The notes: generated by a model from the letters alone, not told the origin. A stretch of 64,000 nt of DNA from Acanthochromis polyacanthus (GCF_021347895.1 NC_067119.1:8940534-9004533); one strand, 5' to 3'; counted from the first letter of the stretch, positions 1-13,983 are shown. Made by a program: numbers and translations.

Positions 1-3000
1 ACCAGCTATAATCTTCACATAACAGCTGTATGAATGACATGTGTTGGCTCTGTATGATGGGGCTTAGAGCTTCTTTTTCCACCTCACTGACACCCACGTT
101 CTGGAGGTTGCTGACATCCAACAACTAATGCGGTACTGTTTTACTTTTTTGATTATGGTGGCAGAGAATAGCAGGCAAGAAGAGAAACAGATCTGATACG
201 GAGCCCTTTTTAATTGGGCTGGATTCCGTCACTGATAGACTGTAAGCACAAACACACACGCCCACACACACGTTCCTTCAGGCTTACCTGTGTTTTATTG
301 AGTTTCCCAGATCTCTTCGGGGAATCTGTGGGGACCAGCGAGGCACTGAGAGAGTATCTGGAGATGAAGAGAAAGGAGAGGAGAGAACTTGTTACAGTTT
401 CACTTTAGTTTTTTCTGTTTCAGTGAAATGATAATACTGACACAACGTCTTTCTGAATTGAATAAATGTCTTGCGTTCAGCATTCATTTAGTTTATATGG
501 CATTTCGAGCGAACGGACTGATTTCTGTGGCAACAAACTGACATTTGGGTGTCGGACTTAATCAGCTGCTGAGATGACTCACTGTCAACTCATCCCTGTC
601 AATGAGATGTTGTCGTAATAGATTAGGCGGTTAGTTAGCAGGTAAATGGTTTAATGAGTATTTAGGCTGTATAAAAAACAGATCTCTAGTTTCCTTTTGC
701 AGGCTTTTGGGATGAGAATAGACTGAAATCACAGGGGTCTGATCTGAACCACCTGTTTGAATTGTTCATGTGTGGCTGCAGATCCCTTCATAATCACTTT
801 TGTGCTATCTGTATTCCATTGTGAAGAACTCTGCCTTTAAAAGATTCTCACAACAAAAAAACCCCTGTTCGCTCGGTCCATTAGCGCTGGCGGTGACAGA
901 GCAGGTTGATACATTTGCGCGCCACCTCTGAATACCAGGTGAGAATGGCAGCCTACACAGCGCTGGCCATGAAGGCGGCTGGATGTGCATTGAGATGATA
1001 GCTCACTCTAATGATGTGTGCCGGCTGCCAATAATTCAATGACAAAAGCGCTGGAAAAATGCTGACAAAGTCAGAGGTTGTACTGAGGAGCGCATCATGC
1101 AAGATCATTTGGGGTATTTTGTTTCAATTTCTGCAGAAACTGCACATATTACAGGTCCATTTAGGTTATATTCTGCTGCATTTTTACCAATTTAGGGATG
1201 AATACAGTCAAGATAAACAAAAAATGAGACAGAACTGAAATGATATTCACTAGATTTTAATGGCACCCACCAGTAGAATAAAAAGAATACTCCGCTGATT
1301 TAACATTACACTCTAAAAACATTGTCATATCTGTGATGGACAGCTGAATAACAGATCATAACTGGTGAAAAAATGCCAGAGATAGTGTCTTTTTTACTCT
1401 GTGCCTTCTTCTTGCTTGTTTACATGATCCACAATGCATTCTGACCAACAGTTCATTCAGAGAGTGGGTTTTATTCTACTAGTAGTGGTAACCTCAAGCA
1501 GTAACATCACTTCTTTCTAACTCTAGATGTGCTTTTTAAAATTTTATTTACAAATTTACAGCCTAAATATTTCAATTCAACTGGTAAAATAATAAATTAT
1601 AAGGCAATGTATCAGACTTTGCAGTTCCCTCTGGAGCCATAAAGGCATTTATACATGTTTTTTCCCCAAATACGCAGTGAGATCAGATTTCATTTAAGAT
1701 AAGTATTATGTCTAATTATTGAACAGAAATGCATACTACAAAACAAATGCTCACTATTTTCATCATCATCGCTTCATTAGGCAGGTGTGATATAAGAAAA
1801 CAGCTCAATCAATAAATGTGCAGCGTTAAATGAACAAAATAAAACCAAAGAGAGAAAGAAGATTGAAACCATCAGAGAAACCATTCTCAAAGGAGTCGAT
1901 ATGAGTAATTGTCTGCAGGTCTTCAACCAGAGTTATTCATGAGTATTATGTTACTTTTATGCTCGAAATGAGTGTCAGGAAGACGGGAGCAGTGGGACAC
2001 TTGAGTCTTGCGGTGTGTGTCTGTAGGTAGATGAGATAAAACTAAATTGGGGAACTGAGAGGATTAAGAGTAAACAAAAAAAATCATTTCTAGAAGTTTT
2101 TCCTCGGCGCATTAACTGTGGTCGAGGTGTGCAGTGAGACGGATCCAAATCTGAGAGGACAAAAGCAGTTTGCTTCGAAAAGGCTGAAGGGAGAAAGAGA
2201 TGTGGGTTGGTTTCAGCTGAAAAGCCTGTGATATTACCCAAAAGAATGAATCATCTACGGTTCTGAGGATGAATTTTCACATTCGCCGGCCCTTCGCTTT
2301 TTTGTGTTTTTATTGGAAAGGAATTTATTGTGTAATGCCGATGTTCTCCCCTGAGCATTGCTGAAAACAAAGAGAGATCTCCTCTGGTTGCAGAGGGATT
2401 CTGACTGGTTGACTTAAGCCTCATTGGGTAGAAATGAAGCACCACAGGCAAACTCATAAATCAGAAATCCAAAGAAAGAACTGAACTAATGATCTGCAGT
2501 CTACCTGATGGTCCTTTTCTTCAAGTTTATGATCCTGACATTCACTGTTTTGAAGTTTGCTGCTGTAGATACTTTAGCTTGATTATTGGATTCCTAACTT
2601 CTGACTCTAAACTAGAGCAGAAAAACAGATCAAAACAAAACAAAACAAATGACGCCTTGCTAGCTTTCTGGAATAATGTTCACAATGGAAAAATCTTACA
2701 TCTACAGGCAAGTACAGCCCATTAAAAACAGCAAACACTGACCCAAAGTGCTTTCCAATAGAGAAACAACATCAAGAATTTAATGCTAAGACCCTACAAT
2801 TATATATTTACCTGATTAATTTAGAAAACAATGGCTAAAACTCAACAGAGAAACCCAACAAATCCAATGATTCCATTTCAGCAAGCACTAAGAAAGTAAG
2901 TTGAGTAAAGCAAAGTTGCTGCAAACGAAGCCAGTCTATTAAAAGTGTCTTTAATCGCAAACTCAGAAGGTTCAATTTCAATGCCTCTTTATAAAACACG

Positions 3001-3050
3001 TTATATTCTTGTTTTTTGAAGTCTGGTTTCTCCTTAATCTGCTTTTTTTC
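1..3050. other. Intronic stretch, no gene seen
   Basis: AT-rich intron. Around 880-1110 the DNA is more GC-balanced and free of simple repeats, which would suit a conserved non-coding element, but no alignment is available. Short open frames have no recognisable content. Confidence 0.5.
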
Positions 3051-3085
3051 AAGAAGAAGAAGAAGAAGAAGCGGTTGGAGGGAAG

Positions 3086-3430
3086 TGTGTAAACATTTAG
3101 TAAAATGGCTGGGACAGACCTGGAAAATCTGTCTGTACTATACAGAGATAAAGCCATAAAAAAGGCTCCGTCCATCCTAGGCGACAACAGTCATCCCCTG
3201 TTTGGTGAGGATAAGTGGCTCCCTTGTGGCCACAGATTCCGTCTGTGTAGCTGCAGGACAAAGAGACTGAAAAACTCATTTGTCCCCGTTACCATTGTCC
3301 TTCTACGCAATAGTATGTGAGTTTTATTACTGTCTTACTGTCTGTCTTGTTTGTTTAGTGAAATGTAATTACATATCACTGTTCTTTTTTATGTGCTGAT
3401 GACTGCAGGATAATAAAGATTACCTTAACC
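3086..3430 (+). pseudogene. 5'-truncated LINE 3' end with reverse-transcriptase C-terminal remnant
   Basis: The frame from 3105 to 3320 reads LYRDKAIKKAPSILGDNSHP, LFGEDKWLPCGHRFRLCSCR and TKRLKNSFVPVTIVLLRNSM. The pattern (HPLF, GHRFR, a Cys pair, KNSFVPVTIVLLRN, then stop) is the conserved C-terminal end of ORF2 proteins in fish non-LTR retrotransposons. A short 3' UTR ends AATAAAGATTACC near 3420. Upstream coding sequence is missing, as in most LINE insertions. An (AAG)7 run at 3051-3071 lies just before it. Confidence 0.7.
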
Positions 3431-6375
3431 GTATGACAACGCAACACTTCACGGAGAGGATTCAAAGACTTAGCTACACAGTTAAGAGCCTGAAAATGTC
3501 TGAAAATCCCTTAAACTAAAGTCTAACCACATCCAAAAGACATTATTAAACAAATTCATCTTATATAAAACGTCAAAAATAATACCTTTCGTTAATCATA
3601 ATCAAAAACTGAGGCTTAATGCACCACTGTATATGCTCAGTATAAAGATCAAGATCATAATCAGCTCCAATGTTCACATTTTGAACCAGAGGGTTAATCT
3701 GCTATTCGGAGCCTGCAGCACCTTTGACGTCTGAACGGGGACTTCTGGTTCTCGGTTAATTTAGACTCTCTCTGCGGATGCTGGCGGAGAGACTCTGGCA
3801 TGAACGAGAGATCTGAAATAGACGCACCCAAAACCCGACATGCATGATTCAACCTGATGCAAGTCCACCCAAAGACTATCAGACCAGATCTGTAATGTTT
3901 TCAGAAAAATCATAAAAACTCACCGATACTAATGCCATGTGAGTCTCTAATTTGCTTCACAGACAACGTTCAGATTTCTACCTTGGGTACCACATATTTA
4001 ACATTCTGCAACACACTGGGTAAGAGGCAGACAAGAGTTTTCTTCCAGGCTAAAAGATTTTTCTTCTGCTCTGGACGATGCATAACATAGACGGATATTG
4101 AGCAGGTTTGTATTAATTCCAATCCAGTCAGGTACTGAACGTTTTGACACAGAAAGATGAGACCGAGGGCAGAAAAACAAGACCAGAACAAACCCAACTG
4201 AGTGTAATTCTGATTAGGACTGATTGAACCTTCTGTTGACTAAACCTGACTAAAACTAGTATGACTTTCTTCATATTATACCTGCAAATGTCTTCAGCAA
4301 AATGAAAAGAAAGCTTAAAATACCCATTGTTTTCTTGTATATCACAAAAATTAAGATTTTCTCAAGTTTATTAACAGTGACTGGACTGAAGGTGACTTGC
4401 ACAGTTTCGATCACAGCAAATTAGAAAGCCAACAAATCTTAGCAAGACTCATATTTGTCTTCTCATAAGAAGCTCTGTCAGTTTTATTAATTGATTGCCA
4501 GGCTGTAAGTAATCACCAGCTGTTGACAACGTCGCTAATGTCGTGGTCCTGGTGCCACACAGCATTTCCTGGTTCCTGAAACACCCTTCCTGTCCTCCTC
4601 CTTGTCTCTCCAGAGGCTCGGTGTCTTCTCCCCGCACTCCGATGCATTGCTCAATTACACTCAATCAACCTGATAACTCAATATAAGGGGGAACTGACAT
4701 CATCTGCTTCTTGTTGGCCTCGCTGGTGACTGGCGGATGATTGGACTTGTCACCGGCCTAGTCCCCGTTGTTCGTCTTCCTACTGTACTTGTGCACGTGT
4801 TGCTGTCAGACTTCTATGATCCTGCCATCAGTACTCATGAGAGTTACATGCTAACAGTCAATTAAGAGGAAAATAGGTTCAGAAGTGATAGAATATTACA
4901 TGTTTTATGCCTGTTCTACACTCAAACTCTGCTTTGTATAGTGCTCCTGTTCTGCAATTTCTGCAGTAGCTCCTCAGTGTATTTACACTGACGGTATCTG
5001 AAAGGTGGTAGATTCACAGAATACAGTCTCCGCATGCAATCCAATTCAATTCCATTTCATATTAACTTTGCTGTTTGCTGTTCAAATCTCTGTTACGTTG
5101 CAGCTAAAGCAAACAGAACATTAAATCCCATCTGCTCCACTTAAACGGCAATGAACATGAGGTGGCTACCACTGGCTGCAAGCATTTACTGAACAAACAA
5201 GACATTTACAGTTTCAGAACTGGTCCAGCACACTGAGCTGCACACCTTCAACCAGCTCGAGCGACCCCTGCCGCTGTGTGGTAACCGCTGGTGACACGAG
5301 CAGCATGAGATCAGCGTGTGGCGGCGAATTACTATCATCTAACTTCTCTGTGTAAACACTCGGCTGCACCGTAAACGATCAAAACAGCCGCTCTCCTGTT
5401 GCTCAGCGAGAGTTTGCTGTACTATTAAACTGCACTTGCCGTTACCATGGGGACCGCATGTTAATAATCAATCAATCAGGACTGAAAATCTTCAGGATTG
5501 CAAAAATTCTCAGCAGTATCTGCACCAGTATGAAGCTCAACAGGTACTTTTTAAGGCATTTAAAAGCAGAGATTTCTCACATGTTGTGGCATTTTCCTTC
5601 CAAAAACTTGTACTAACGAAGCAGGATTAAGTTTTCGCGAAGTAATTTCAGGTTTAACTTTGGGTTTCCAGGACGACGATGATGGTTCACTTCTTGTGTC
5701 TTGCCATTATGTTGCACAGCTAAAGCAAGAGAAAAATAGATTGTGTACAAAAATGCCATCTAACTAATCAATTCTCTTGGAAATGGCAACACTACTCCTT
5801 GCAAAGACAGCCGTGGCCTTTTGGCTTTACTTGATGAGCTTAGATATGAAATATAGCGCAGGATATTCAGAGCAGAGAGGACTTCAGTCTACATCATTTG
5901 AATTTTTTTCAATTGGCTGCAAAAAAACTGAAAACAATGTTCTACAGGCCTGATCGTGGTTTAATAATAAAACATAGACCTATTAAAATTTCATCTGATT
6001 TGCAGTAAACCTTGAAGTTTGAATTATGTTTTAATATGTGGTCCCATGATGGTTTAACTCTGCTAGGATTGCAATGATAAGAAAAGGGCTAAAACTCTCC
6101 TGCTCACCATAACAACGGGCTACATCTTAGCAGCATGTCATTTTAATGGAATACACGATTTTAACTTTAGTCAGACCTACTTAACGATGGGGCAGTGATA
6201 CTGATAAGTCTGCTAACTTCACCGACACACAGTTGGTATTGTTTTTGCCACCTTTATCCTCCTTTTGCTGCAGACTCTGTAGCTTTTGACCTGTATTATA
6301 TTTTCAATTTCCTCATGTTGGTTTAGGTTTTGTAGCTTGTTCTTCTTGTGAGAAATATGCAGCTCCAGACCCATC
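3431..6375. other. Intronic stretch, no gene seen
   Basis: No recognised gene or mobile element. The frames on both strands are short and lack motifs. Confidence 0.5.
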
Positions 6376-6742
6376 TACACTATCGTTTAAAAGTCTGGGG
6401 TCACTTCACATCTTTATTTTTGAAAGAAAAGCATTTTTGTCCAATGAAGATAACATTAAATGAATGATAAATCCAGTCTAGACATTGTTAATGTGGTAAA
6501 TGACTTTTCTAGCTGCAAACAGCTGATTTTTAATGGAACATCTCCATAGGGGTACAGAGGAACATTTCCAGCAACCATCACTCCTGTGTTTAATGCTACA
6601 TTGTGTTAGCTAATGGTGCTGAAAGGCTCATTGATGATTAGAAAACCTTTGTGCAGTTATGTTAGCACATGAATGAAAATGTGAGTTTTCATGGAAAACA
6701 TGGAATTATCGAGTTGACTCCAAATTTTTGAACAGTTGTGTA
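6376..6742 (+). mobile_element. Mariner-type MITE, copy 1
   Basis: The ends are TACACTATCGTTTAAAAGTC and its degenerate complement ending GTGTA, with TA at each flank. The core ATCTCCATAGGGGTACAGAGG and the phrase GCTACATTGTGTTAGCTAATG recur in the three other copies of this window. It has no coding capacity. The family is widespread in fish and other vertebrates. Confidence 0.85.
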
Positions 6743-9109
6743 TGTTTGCGATTGGACATATGGTACTGAACACACTTCTAGCCTGGTTCAGAAACCTCAG
6801 ACAAATTATATAACTAATTCCAGCTTATAGAAGCCAGAAAGAAAAAATATCCTGGGTAAGATAAAGTTGCTACACACCAAGACCTCAGGTGCAATGGCAA
6901 AAACAACACCTAATTATCACTATTTTGATGTAGCAGTGGCGTCTCATGAAGAATAAAGTCAAAATAAATGTACACAAGCTTTAAACATGTATATGCAAAC
7001 TGAACACTTTTAAAGAGAAAACAGAAAAGTAAACTGACTAAAAACTCAAATTCAACATCTCCACTGAGGAAAATCAACTGAAGAAAACATAAAGGTCAAT
7101 CAAAGCACATGTATGTGTATATGTTCAGACAGAGAGATAAGCACAGACACTTTATCATGTCATAAAAGCAACATACAAAAACAAACTTGCGTGTTCCCAT
7201 GTGCATGTATGCATGCTGAGATAGATGAGCCTGCAGGAACTGAAAAACCCCAAGGCGCCAGACAACAGTGTCCTCCTCCATCTTCTCTTATTGGCCTCAG
7301 CCTAATTAAGCCGAGGCCTTCCTTCCCCCTCCTCCTCCACTGGCTCGTCAGATGACACATATCAGGCCATGGGGTTGAGAACGTATATGTGTGTGTGTGG
7401 GTTAAAACGAGAACTGTAACTACACCGAAAGTCGAAGGAATACGCGTTTGTGTCTGTGTGTGGGTTAAACAGAGCGGGGCGGGCATGTGTGTGCAGAGAT
7501 AAAGAGACTACTCGAGTCTAGGAGCCTATTTAGAGCCAAATATAGTTTATTTGATGTTAGACTGAGATGCCTCTCCAGCTGATTGACTGAGCGCTAAACG
7601 TCGCTATTCCCCATGGAGGAGAATTTTTTTTTATTTTATTTTTTTACTGCGGGTAAAAGAGAAATGAGTGAAGCGTGTGACAATTAACAAAAAAAAACAA
7701 AAACACAACATACAAACAACTTGGAAAAAAATCACACACACAAATTCTAATCATTCTCATTGTCACCCACACCTACTCTCCTCATTATCAGAAGCATCAA
7801 GGTCGCACGGCTCAACGGATGCTTTGGAGTGTAGCAGTTTGGCAGTTTTGGATAAAAGCTTCAATCAAACGGTTGAATGCGATCCACATAACTGGCACGG
7901 TCCAATCAAGAGATAATCAACAGTAAAAGACTGGAATATTAAACGACAAAGGCTAAGAAATGCAGCTTCAACAAGGAGCTAAAGCCTGTTTGAGCAGATA
8001 AGGGTCTGGCGTGACGGTTTCCATCCAGTGGACTGTGCAGAGCAGCAGAAAAAGTCTACAGGGCTGTAAAATCGTGTGGGCGTCTGCTGCACAATGTGCT
8101 GCATTATTGTACATGAGTGTTATATGAGCGATATGTTACAGGCTGCCGCGCACCATATACTCATCGCTCCTCATCCGTGTGTTTTACCGCGTCTTTTCCG
8201 TGAGGTGAAAGTCCACAGCTGAACTGGGTATTTATTTGGAGTGGCAGCAAGAATCCAAGTAAGCTTGGAAATGGGCATTTTTTTCCCCTTTCTATCCCTT
8301 GGTGAGAAAAAAAACTCTGATGAACAAGAGACAAAGCCAGGTTGCACAGTTGCCATGGCAACAGCTACACGCTGATCAGCCTTTTTTTTTTGCAGAATAT
8401 TGTGCTGTCATGTTTGACAAGCAAGAACACACACACACACACACAGATTTTTACAATTAACACACAAAAAAATCTCTTTGATAAACTGACAGCAGCAATC
8501 ACCGGCGCTGGAAAAATAGCAATTATCTCAGATGAAACAAGTATCTCCGCACGGCCGTATAGATGGTGGGAGTCTTTTAAGACTGGCGGTTAAAGTGTGC
8601 CAGTGAGACAGAGGGAGGAGGAAAGGGAGAACAGATGATGCCTGGAGGCCTTATGGCTCGGTGGAGACTTCCTCAGTTGGAGAACTCAAGTGGCTCGGAG
8701 CGTGCAGACGAGTAAAGCGACCAACAGGCGGAGCAGGTTTTGTGGGGTTTTTTTGTGGTGAGGCCAATCTGACGCTGCAGAGGACTTTCAGGTGACATAA
8801 CACACCCTCCAGCAGACATATTAAGAGGTCCATAAGTTCTGGACAACACTGATGACAAACAGCTAACAGTTTTAGTAAATTTACACATTTGCTGCCTCAT
8901 TGAAATAAATACTCAGCTGTGTCTTCCCCGAGCCGTGCTTTCTCATATTAAATTGGGAAAAAATAGCAAGATAAAGATCCCAAATGGAACTGGATGGACG
9001 TCTCAGTAGTGCAAGTTCTGCAGCTCGAAGAAGATGAGTTACATGTTGTAATTCACCAAACTGTACAACAAAACCCATTAGTAGGTTTGAAAGTCATGTT
9101 AACTTTAAG
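6743..9109. other. Intronic stretch with small CA/GT tracts
   Basis: Contains short CA and GT tracts around 7380-7490 and 8427-8446, and AT-rich low-complexity sequence around 7625-7740. No gene recognised. Confidence 0.5.
8427..8446. repeat. Short (AC)n microsatellite
   Basis: About ten AC units within low-complexity sequence. Confidence 0.9.
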
Positions 9110-9345
9110 AAAATCATCACAATTACGCCAATTATTATATCTATTTACCATTTATCTATTATGCTACATGCAGTGCTATTTTATCTTTATTCATGTTCTA
9201 CACAGTGCATTCATATTTTCATTTTTTTATCATTATTCTGTTATTTGCAATGACTGTGTTTTTTGATGTAGTCAAGAGCTGCTAAACTGTCTTTTGTTGT
9301 TGTTTAACAATGACAATAAAGATCTTTTCTATTCTATTTATCAGA
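9110..9345 (+). mobile_element. LINE 3' UTR-like fragment
   Basis: The segment ends AACAATGACAATAAAGATC followed by TTTTCTATTCTATTT, the polyadenylation-signal-plus-TATTC tail common to fish LINEs. The left border is not defined. No coding part is present. Confidence 0.5.
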
Positions 9346-10890
9346 GTCAGAAATTGAAAAAAAAGAAAGAAAAAAAATCAGTTTTTTTTTTAACTTTGAC
9401 TTACTCATCTGTGAAGTGCTTTTCTGTTAGCAAATAATCCAAACCTAAGCCTAAAATTGGGATAGTTAACTGAAATTACTTTGTTCTGTGTGTCTCAGTT
9501 AAAATGCACCAAAAGTAAACTGTTTGCAGTAAACAGATTATGTAAAATACCAGTAAACTGTATCAAATATGAGCTTCAAATCACAAAATATCAACAAAAT
9601 ACCTTCATTCACCATGTCTTGTTAAAAAAAAATCACCAAAAATAAAGCATTTACTGTAGCTAGATTCTTTAAAAAATTAAAAATTCTTCTTTCCTCAAGG
9701 CAACTGTGAAGACATTAGTGACTCATCTGCAACCAACAGCTATGTGACAAAAATGCTGGCAATTTTTGACTGAACTGCAGGCTGTCTTTTCACGAAAGTA
9801 TGGAAATTAAACAAAAATGTGAGCAGTGAAATGTGCCAAATCTTTTCCCTAAAACTGCTGAGACATGTGGACACTTTAAAAAAAAAAAAATTTATTGTAC
9901 TTTTTCAGAATTTTTGTACAATAAAAAAATCTAAGAAATTCTGCTTTTTTTGGTCATATTTTAATGAGATGTGGCCTTCTAAGGTGCCATGGTTTGATGC
10001 TTTCTAGGGGTGCAGGATTCTACTTTGCACTGAGAAACATTATATAAAGAACTGCTTTGGGTTCAGAGGGTGAAACCAGTTTGTTTAGATTAGCTGTACA
10101 TGGATCGGTGAGATTTTTTCACACAAACACAAGCGTAGTGTAGAGCGGGACTGTTTACAAAAACTCCCCTGACTTGTGACATTACTGCCACCACCTTCCC
10201 CACTTCCCTCAGAACCAGCATAGTAACTACTGACCAGTCCACCTCCTAACTGACTACTGCTGCTTACGACCTCGTCTGCAGGCTTTCATTAGTGGGAGTG
10301 AGAGTTTGATGGCAGAGCTGTGCATGAGACAGAGTGTAAATTAAGTCTCACTTGCAAAAAACTTTACCAAGTGGAAAACAGATTTCCTTTAGTGGTGGCC
10401 TAATTCTGCAAGAAAAGGAAGCAAAATAAAGTTGATTGCGCATTTTTGGATAATCCAGTAGACTCCCACACACCGTCTAACTTGCAAAGATACATTTATT
10501 AGTGCAAATAGTGAACAATCCAGGTTAAAAACAACTGTCTCGGTTTACTGAGATGGTGCACATCATATTAAACATAATGACGATTCAGTAAACCATCATT
10601 TAATAGCTATGGGTTTTCATCTGAACTATAATTGCAAAATTGATTTCTCGCAGTCTAGTGACTGGTTCTGGTGAAAAAGAAAACACGAACGAAAGACTGC
10701 AAATAAGTGCTTTGGAGGGCCGTGAACAGAGGTCAAAACAAACACTGGTCACAGGGTGAGATTGGCTGATCTCGACTTGTCTCCTCGGGTAGCTATTTCT
10801 CACCGTGCCCCGTTTTAAATTTAGCCGTTATTTAGAGCCAATATTTATTTGCCAACTCTCACAGGGACCTCCATTGTGGTACCACGTTCG
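9346..10890. other. Intronic stretch, partly old repeat
   Basis: The phrase near 9700-9790 (ACATTAGTGACTCATCTGC, then GTGACAAAAATGCTGG) recurs in diverged form near 43070-43150, so an old dispersed repeat is present. Poly-A and poly-T tracts are frequent. No gene recognised. Confidence 0.45.
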
Positions 10891-10957
10891 GTTGCTAGGA
10901 GACCCGTGACGCAATTGCAAAGCATCTATTAGAGGTTAGCGAGAGTGGGTGACGTCA
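10891..10957. promoter_or_regulatory. RFX X-box plus CRE motif cluster
   Basis: GTTGCTAGGAGAC at 10891-10903 (complement GTCTCC-T-AGCAAC) fits the RFX X-box pattern. TGACGCAA at 10907-10914 is a CREB/ATF or C/EBP-type half site. A perfect palindromic CRE, GTGACGTCAC, lies at 10949-10958. Three such sites in 67 bp, in otherwise AT-rich intron, suggest an enhancer or an internal promoter. This is a motif match only; no conservation or activity is known. Confidence 0.3.
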
Positions 10958-11087
10958 CTGAAACACATGTAGAAATAAAAAGAGTGAGTTGTGTACAAAG
11001 CGCGTGAAGAACATTTAAGCCATTTATATCCACAAGCACACACTCTCAGACTCCCACACATGCTCTCTCCCTCCATCTCTCTCTCCA

Positions 11088-11091
<4 letters not shown>

Positions 11092-11170
<79 letters not shown>
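11092..11170. repeat. (CA)n microsatellite, about 79 bp
   Basis: Uninterrupted CA dinucleotides. The open frames across it with Thr-His or Cys-Val repeats are artefacts of the repeat. Confidence 0.98.
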
Positions 11171-11175
<5 letters not shown>

Positions 11176-11548
11176 AAAAACAGCCATCAGTGTTGCAGCA
11201 GGTGTGTTTGTTGGTCGGATGCCAGGGCTGGTGGTACTGGATCTCCAAGTGGTCACAAGGCACCATCACAAGCCGAGGCGTCTGTCTAATCCAACTGTGT
11301 GGGCTCAAAACAGCCCGAGGCGCTGGAGGTGAGCTGCCCGTGGAAAGTGTGCGCCTGTGTGGTCACCAGAACTTTTCGTATCGGACAAACAATGACTTAT
11401 AACACCTGGAGCGAGAGCAAAAGCGCGGAAAGCTGAAGTTTCATGATTCAAGTGAACCACGAGGGTAAACGAAATCTAACAAAACAATAGGCTAAAGTTT
11501 GCTTTCAAAAAGTAAAACAGTTTTTGAGATGTTCTGCTGCTCCTACGT

Positions 11549-11965
11549 ATATACTGATCAGCCACATTTAAACCGCCAGTGTAATGTGTGTGCATCCCTT
11601 TTTGTGACCAATTAGGGAAAAAGATAAGGGGTCATCTAGCGGTATTTTGCAGTAGGATGTTGGCAGTGGATCCTTTGGGTTTTGTGCAGGATATGGCTTT
11701 TGTGGATCGTGCTTGCTCTGGTGCATCCCGATGATGTTTGATCAGACAGGGATTGGAGGAATTTGGAGGACTGGTCAGTGCCTAAAGCTCTTTGTCATGT
11801 TCCTCGAGCCATTTTGAGAAGTTTCTGAGGTGCAGCAGGGCACACTGGGGATGTCGGGGCCATTGAGACGTGTCGTCATGTGCTTGGTCAACGATATTTA
11901 GGTGAGTGATACATGTCAAAGTAACATCCTAATGAATGCCAGAACCCAAGTTTTCCCTTCAAAAC
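11549..11965 (-). pseudogene. Tc1-like transposon relic, antisense, 5' part of plus strand only
   Basis: It begins TATATACTGATCAGCCACAT, the terminal sequence of a common fish Tc1 family. Antisense transposase remnants follow, such as GATACATGTCAAAGTAACATC. Many indels; no frame. The same family is present in the other direction at 36331-37086. Confidence 0.7.
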
Positions 11966-13652
11966 AGTAGACTGGACTGAAATGATCAATGTTGCCAGTG
12001 GTTTAGTGTTTTGACTGATTGGTATACATTAGCAGACACAGTCAATATTTTCACTTTTTGCAAGCAAGACTAATGGTTTTCTTACTGCTGTCTCTTTGTG
12101 GTCCAGGTTGGAAGCCAGTCTTTTATGAGTATCCAATGAGAGTAAATGCACAGCACTACACAAGGTCCCATAGCTTTAAAACAGAGGGGCTATGACGGTG
12201 ATTTTGGTGTAGTGAAGGATTGACAGCTTGGTTTGTAACTTTAGCTGTTTGGGTATCTGTAACCTGTGCAAGTTCTTCACCAAACTTGGCATTTGGGGTA
12301 AGAATTCCTGCTGGACTAATATTAAATACTGTGTCTTCAAAAAATTAGCCTCATGATTTGCCTCATCTGCCAACCTTACTATTTATACCTTGTTGTTCCA
12401 GGTCCTAGTTAAATCTTGTAAACGCCAGGAAACGCTTCAAATTCCAGTCTGATTGAAAGCACAAGATGGTATATACAAGATTAATGTACCAACTGTGATA
12501 GTGCCTATTTTCCTACAAATTAGACCACAATTTGCAAACTGAACATCAAGCTGTATTACAAAAGTCGTAAAACTAACAATTAAGACCATTATTTTTACTT
12601 CACTGCGATAAAAAATCAAAGGAAAAGTCAGTTCATTTTCTCTTTGACTTCTATTCAATTTATCCTGTTTTCGCAACCAGAGGAGTCGCCTCCTGGTGGC
12701 ACTTAGAGAGAATGCAGGTTTAAAGCTTCATTTATCGAACACGGGGGCTTCATACATCTCTTAAATGGAGTTTAAATTGCTCAATTTCCTCATCAGTTTT
12801 GTAAACTTAGTACAAAAAGAGTAAAAATGGCTCTTCAAACCAGCAATCATGCTTTTGTCAACATTACACCCTCTCAGATCTTATTTTGGCTGATCAGAGC
12901 TATGCTGGCAATAATGTCAGGTTACAGGACTTCATGTACTAATAAACCTTTTTCAGTGCAGACATTCTGGCATGCCACAGCAGCAGAAGCACAGGCATAA
13001 TTAATAATATAAATACTGAGTGCATTCCGTTCGGGTGAGCCAGTTTCAGAGTCCAAATATTGTGCATGTCGTCTCACTGGCATCGCTGTCTGGGTCACCT
13101 ACTGAAACTGAGCCACCGCGAACAAAAAATGTATTTCATCTGCTGCGATGAGTAAAAAATATCTGCAGCGAAAAGCTACTTCTACTACAGTCAGGAGTTG
13201 TGTCTGAAATGCATTCTATTTACGGCCTGCCGTTTTATTGGAGTGTGAAATTATGCAAAATATACAGTCATAAAAACTGCAACAATGGAATGGAAAAGTA
13301 GAACGCAATGAATGCAAAAACACAGTGACTCACAGAGTAACCGTCCCGAATCTTAATCTACTGTAATGTGAGCTATATGGGATTTTATTATACAGGGAGT
13401 TGTGCTTGAGTGAACAAGGGAGTGACTTTGGAAGCAGCACTGTGGAGAAGGGAAATCACTGGTGTAGGTTTAGTATGTGCAGGGTTTTGGTAGATGTATT
13501 CAAAAAGCACTGGATTGCTGATTAGGTTGCAGCACTGATGTTTGTTTTAAATCAGGATTTTCTTACTCCATTAAGTTTGACTCTACAACTGATCAATATA
13601 CTCGCTTAGATGGGATGTGAAGTTCAGTCACATCTGAGGAAAAGTCAAAATG
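11966..13652. other. Intronic stretch, includes an unassigned repeat
   Basis: Near 12670-12740 the phrase CAACCAGAGGAGTCGCC then TCCTGGTGGC resembles a common fish DNA-transposon interior. Element borders were not found. No gene recognised. Confidence 0.4.
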
Positions 13653-13983
13653 TACGCTACAGCTCAAAAGTTTGGGGTCAACCAGATGAAAACGCACACT
13701 TTCATTCACGTGCTAACATAACTGCACAATGGTTTTCTAATCATCAATGAGCCTTTCAACACCGTTAGCTAACACAATGTAGCATTAGAACACAGGAGTG
13801 ATGGTTGCTGGAAATGTTCCTCTGTACCCCTATGGAGATATTCCATTAAAAATCAGCTGTTTCCTGCTAGAATAGTCATTTACCACATTAACAATGTCTA
13901 GACTGGATTTCTGATTAATTTAATGTTATATTCATTGAATAAAACTGCTAAGGGCAGTGACCCCAAACCTTTGAACAGGAGTA
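13653..13983 (-). mobile_element. Mariner-type MITE, copy 2 (inverted)
   Basis: Same family as 6376-6742 in the opposite direction. It starts TACGCTACAGCTCAAAAG and ends CCTTTGAACAGGAGTATA. Full core present, TA flanks present. Confidence 0.85.

Noticed and set aside
10936..11332. Open frames of 106 and 113 codons with Cys-Val or Thr-His repeats
   Set aside because: Produced by the (CA)n microsatellite. The same holds for the frames at 52701-53003.
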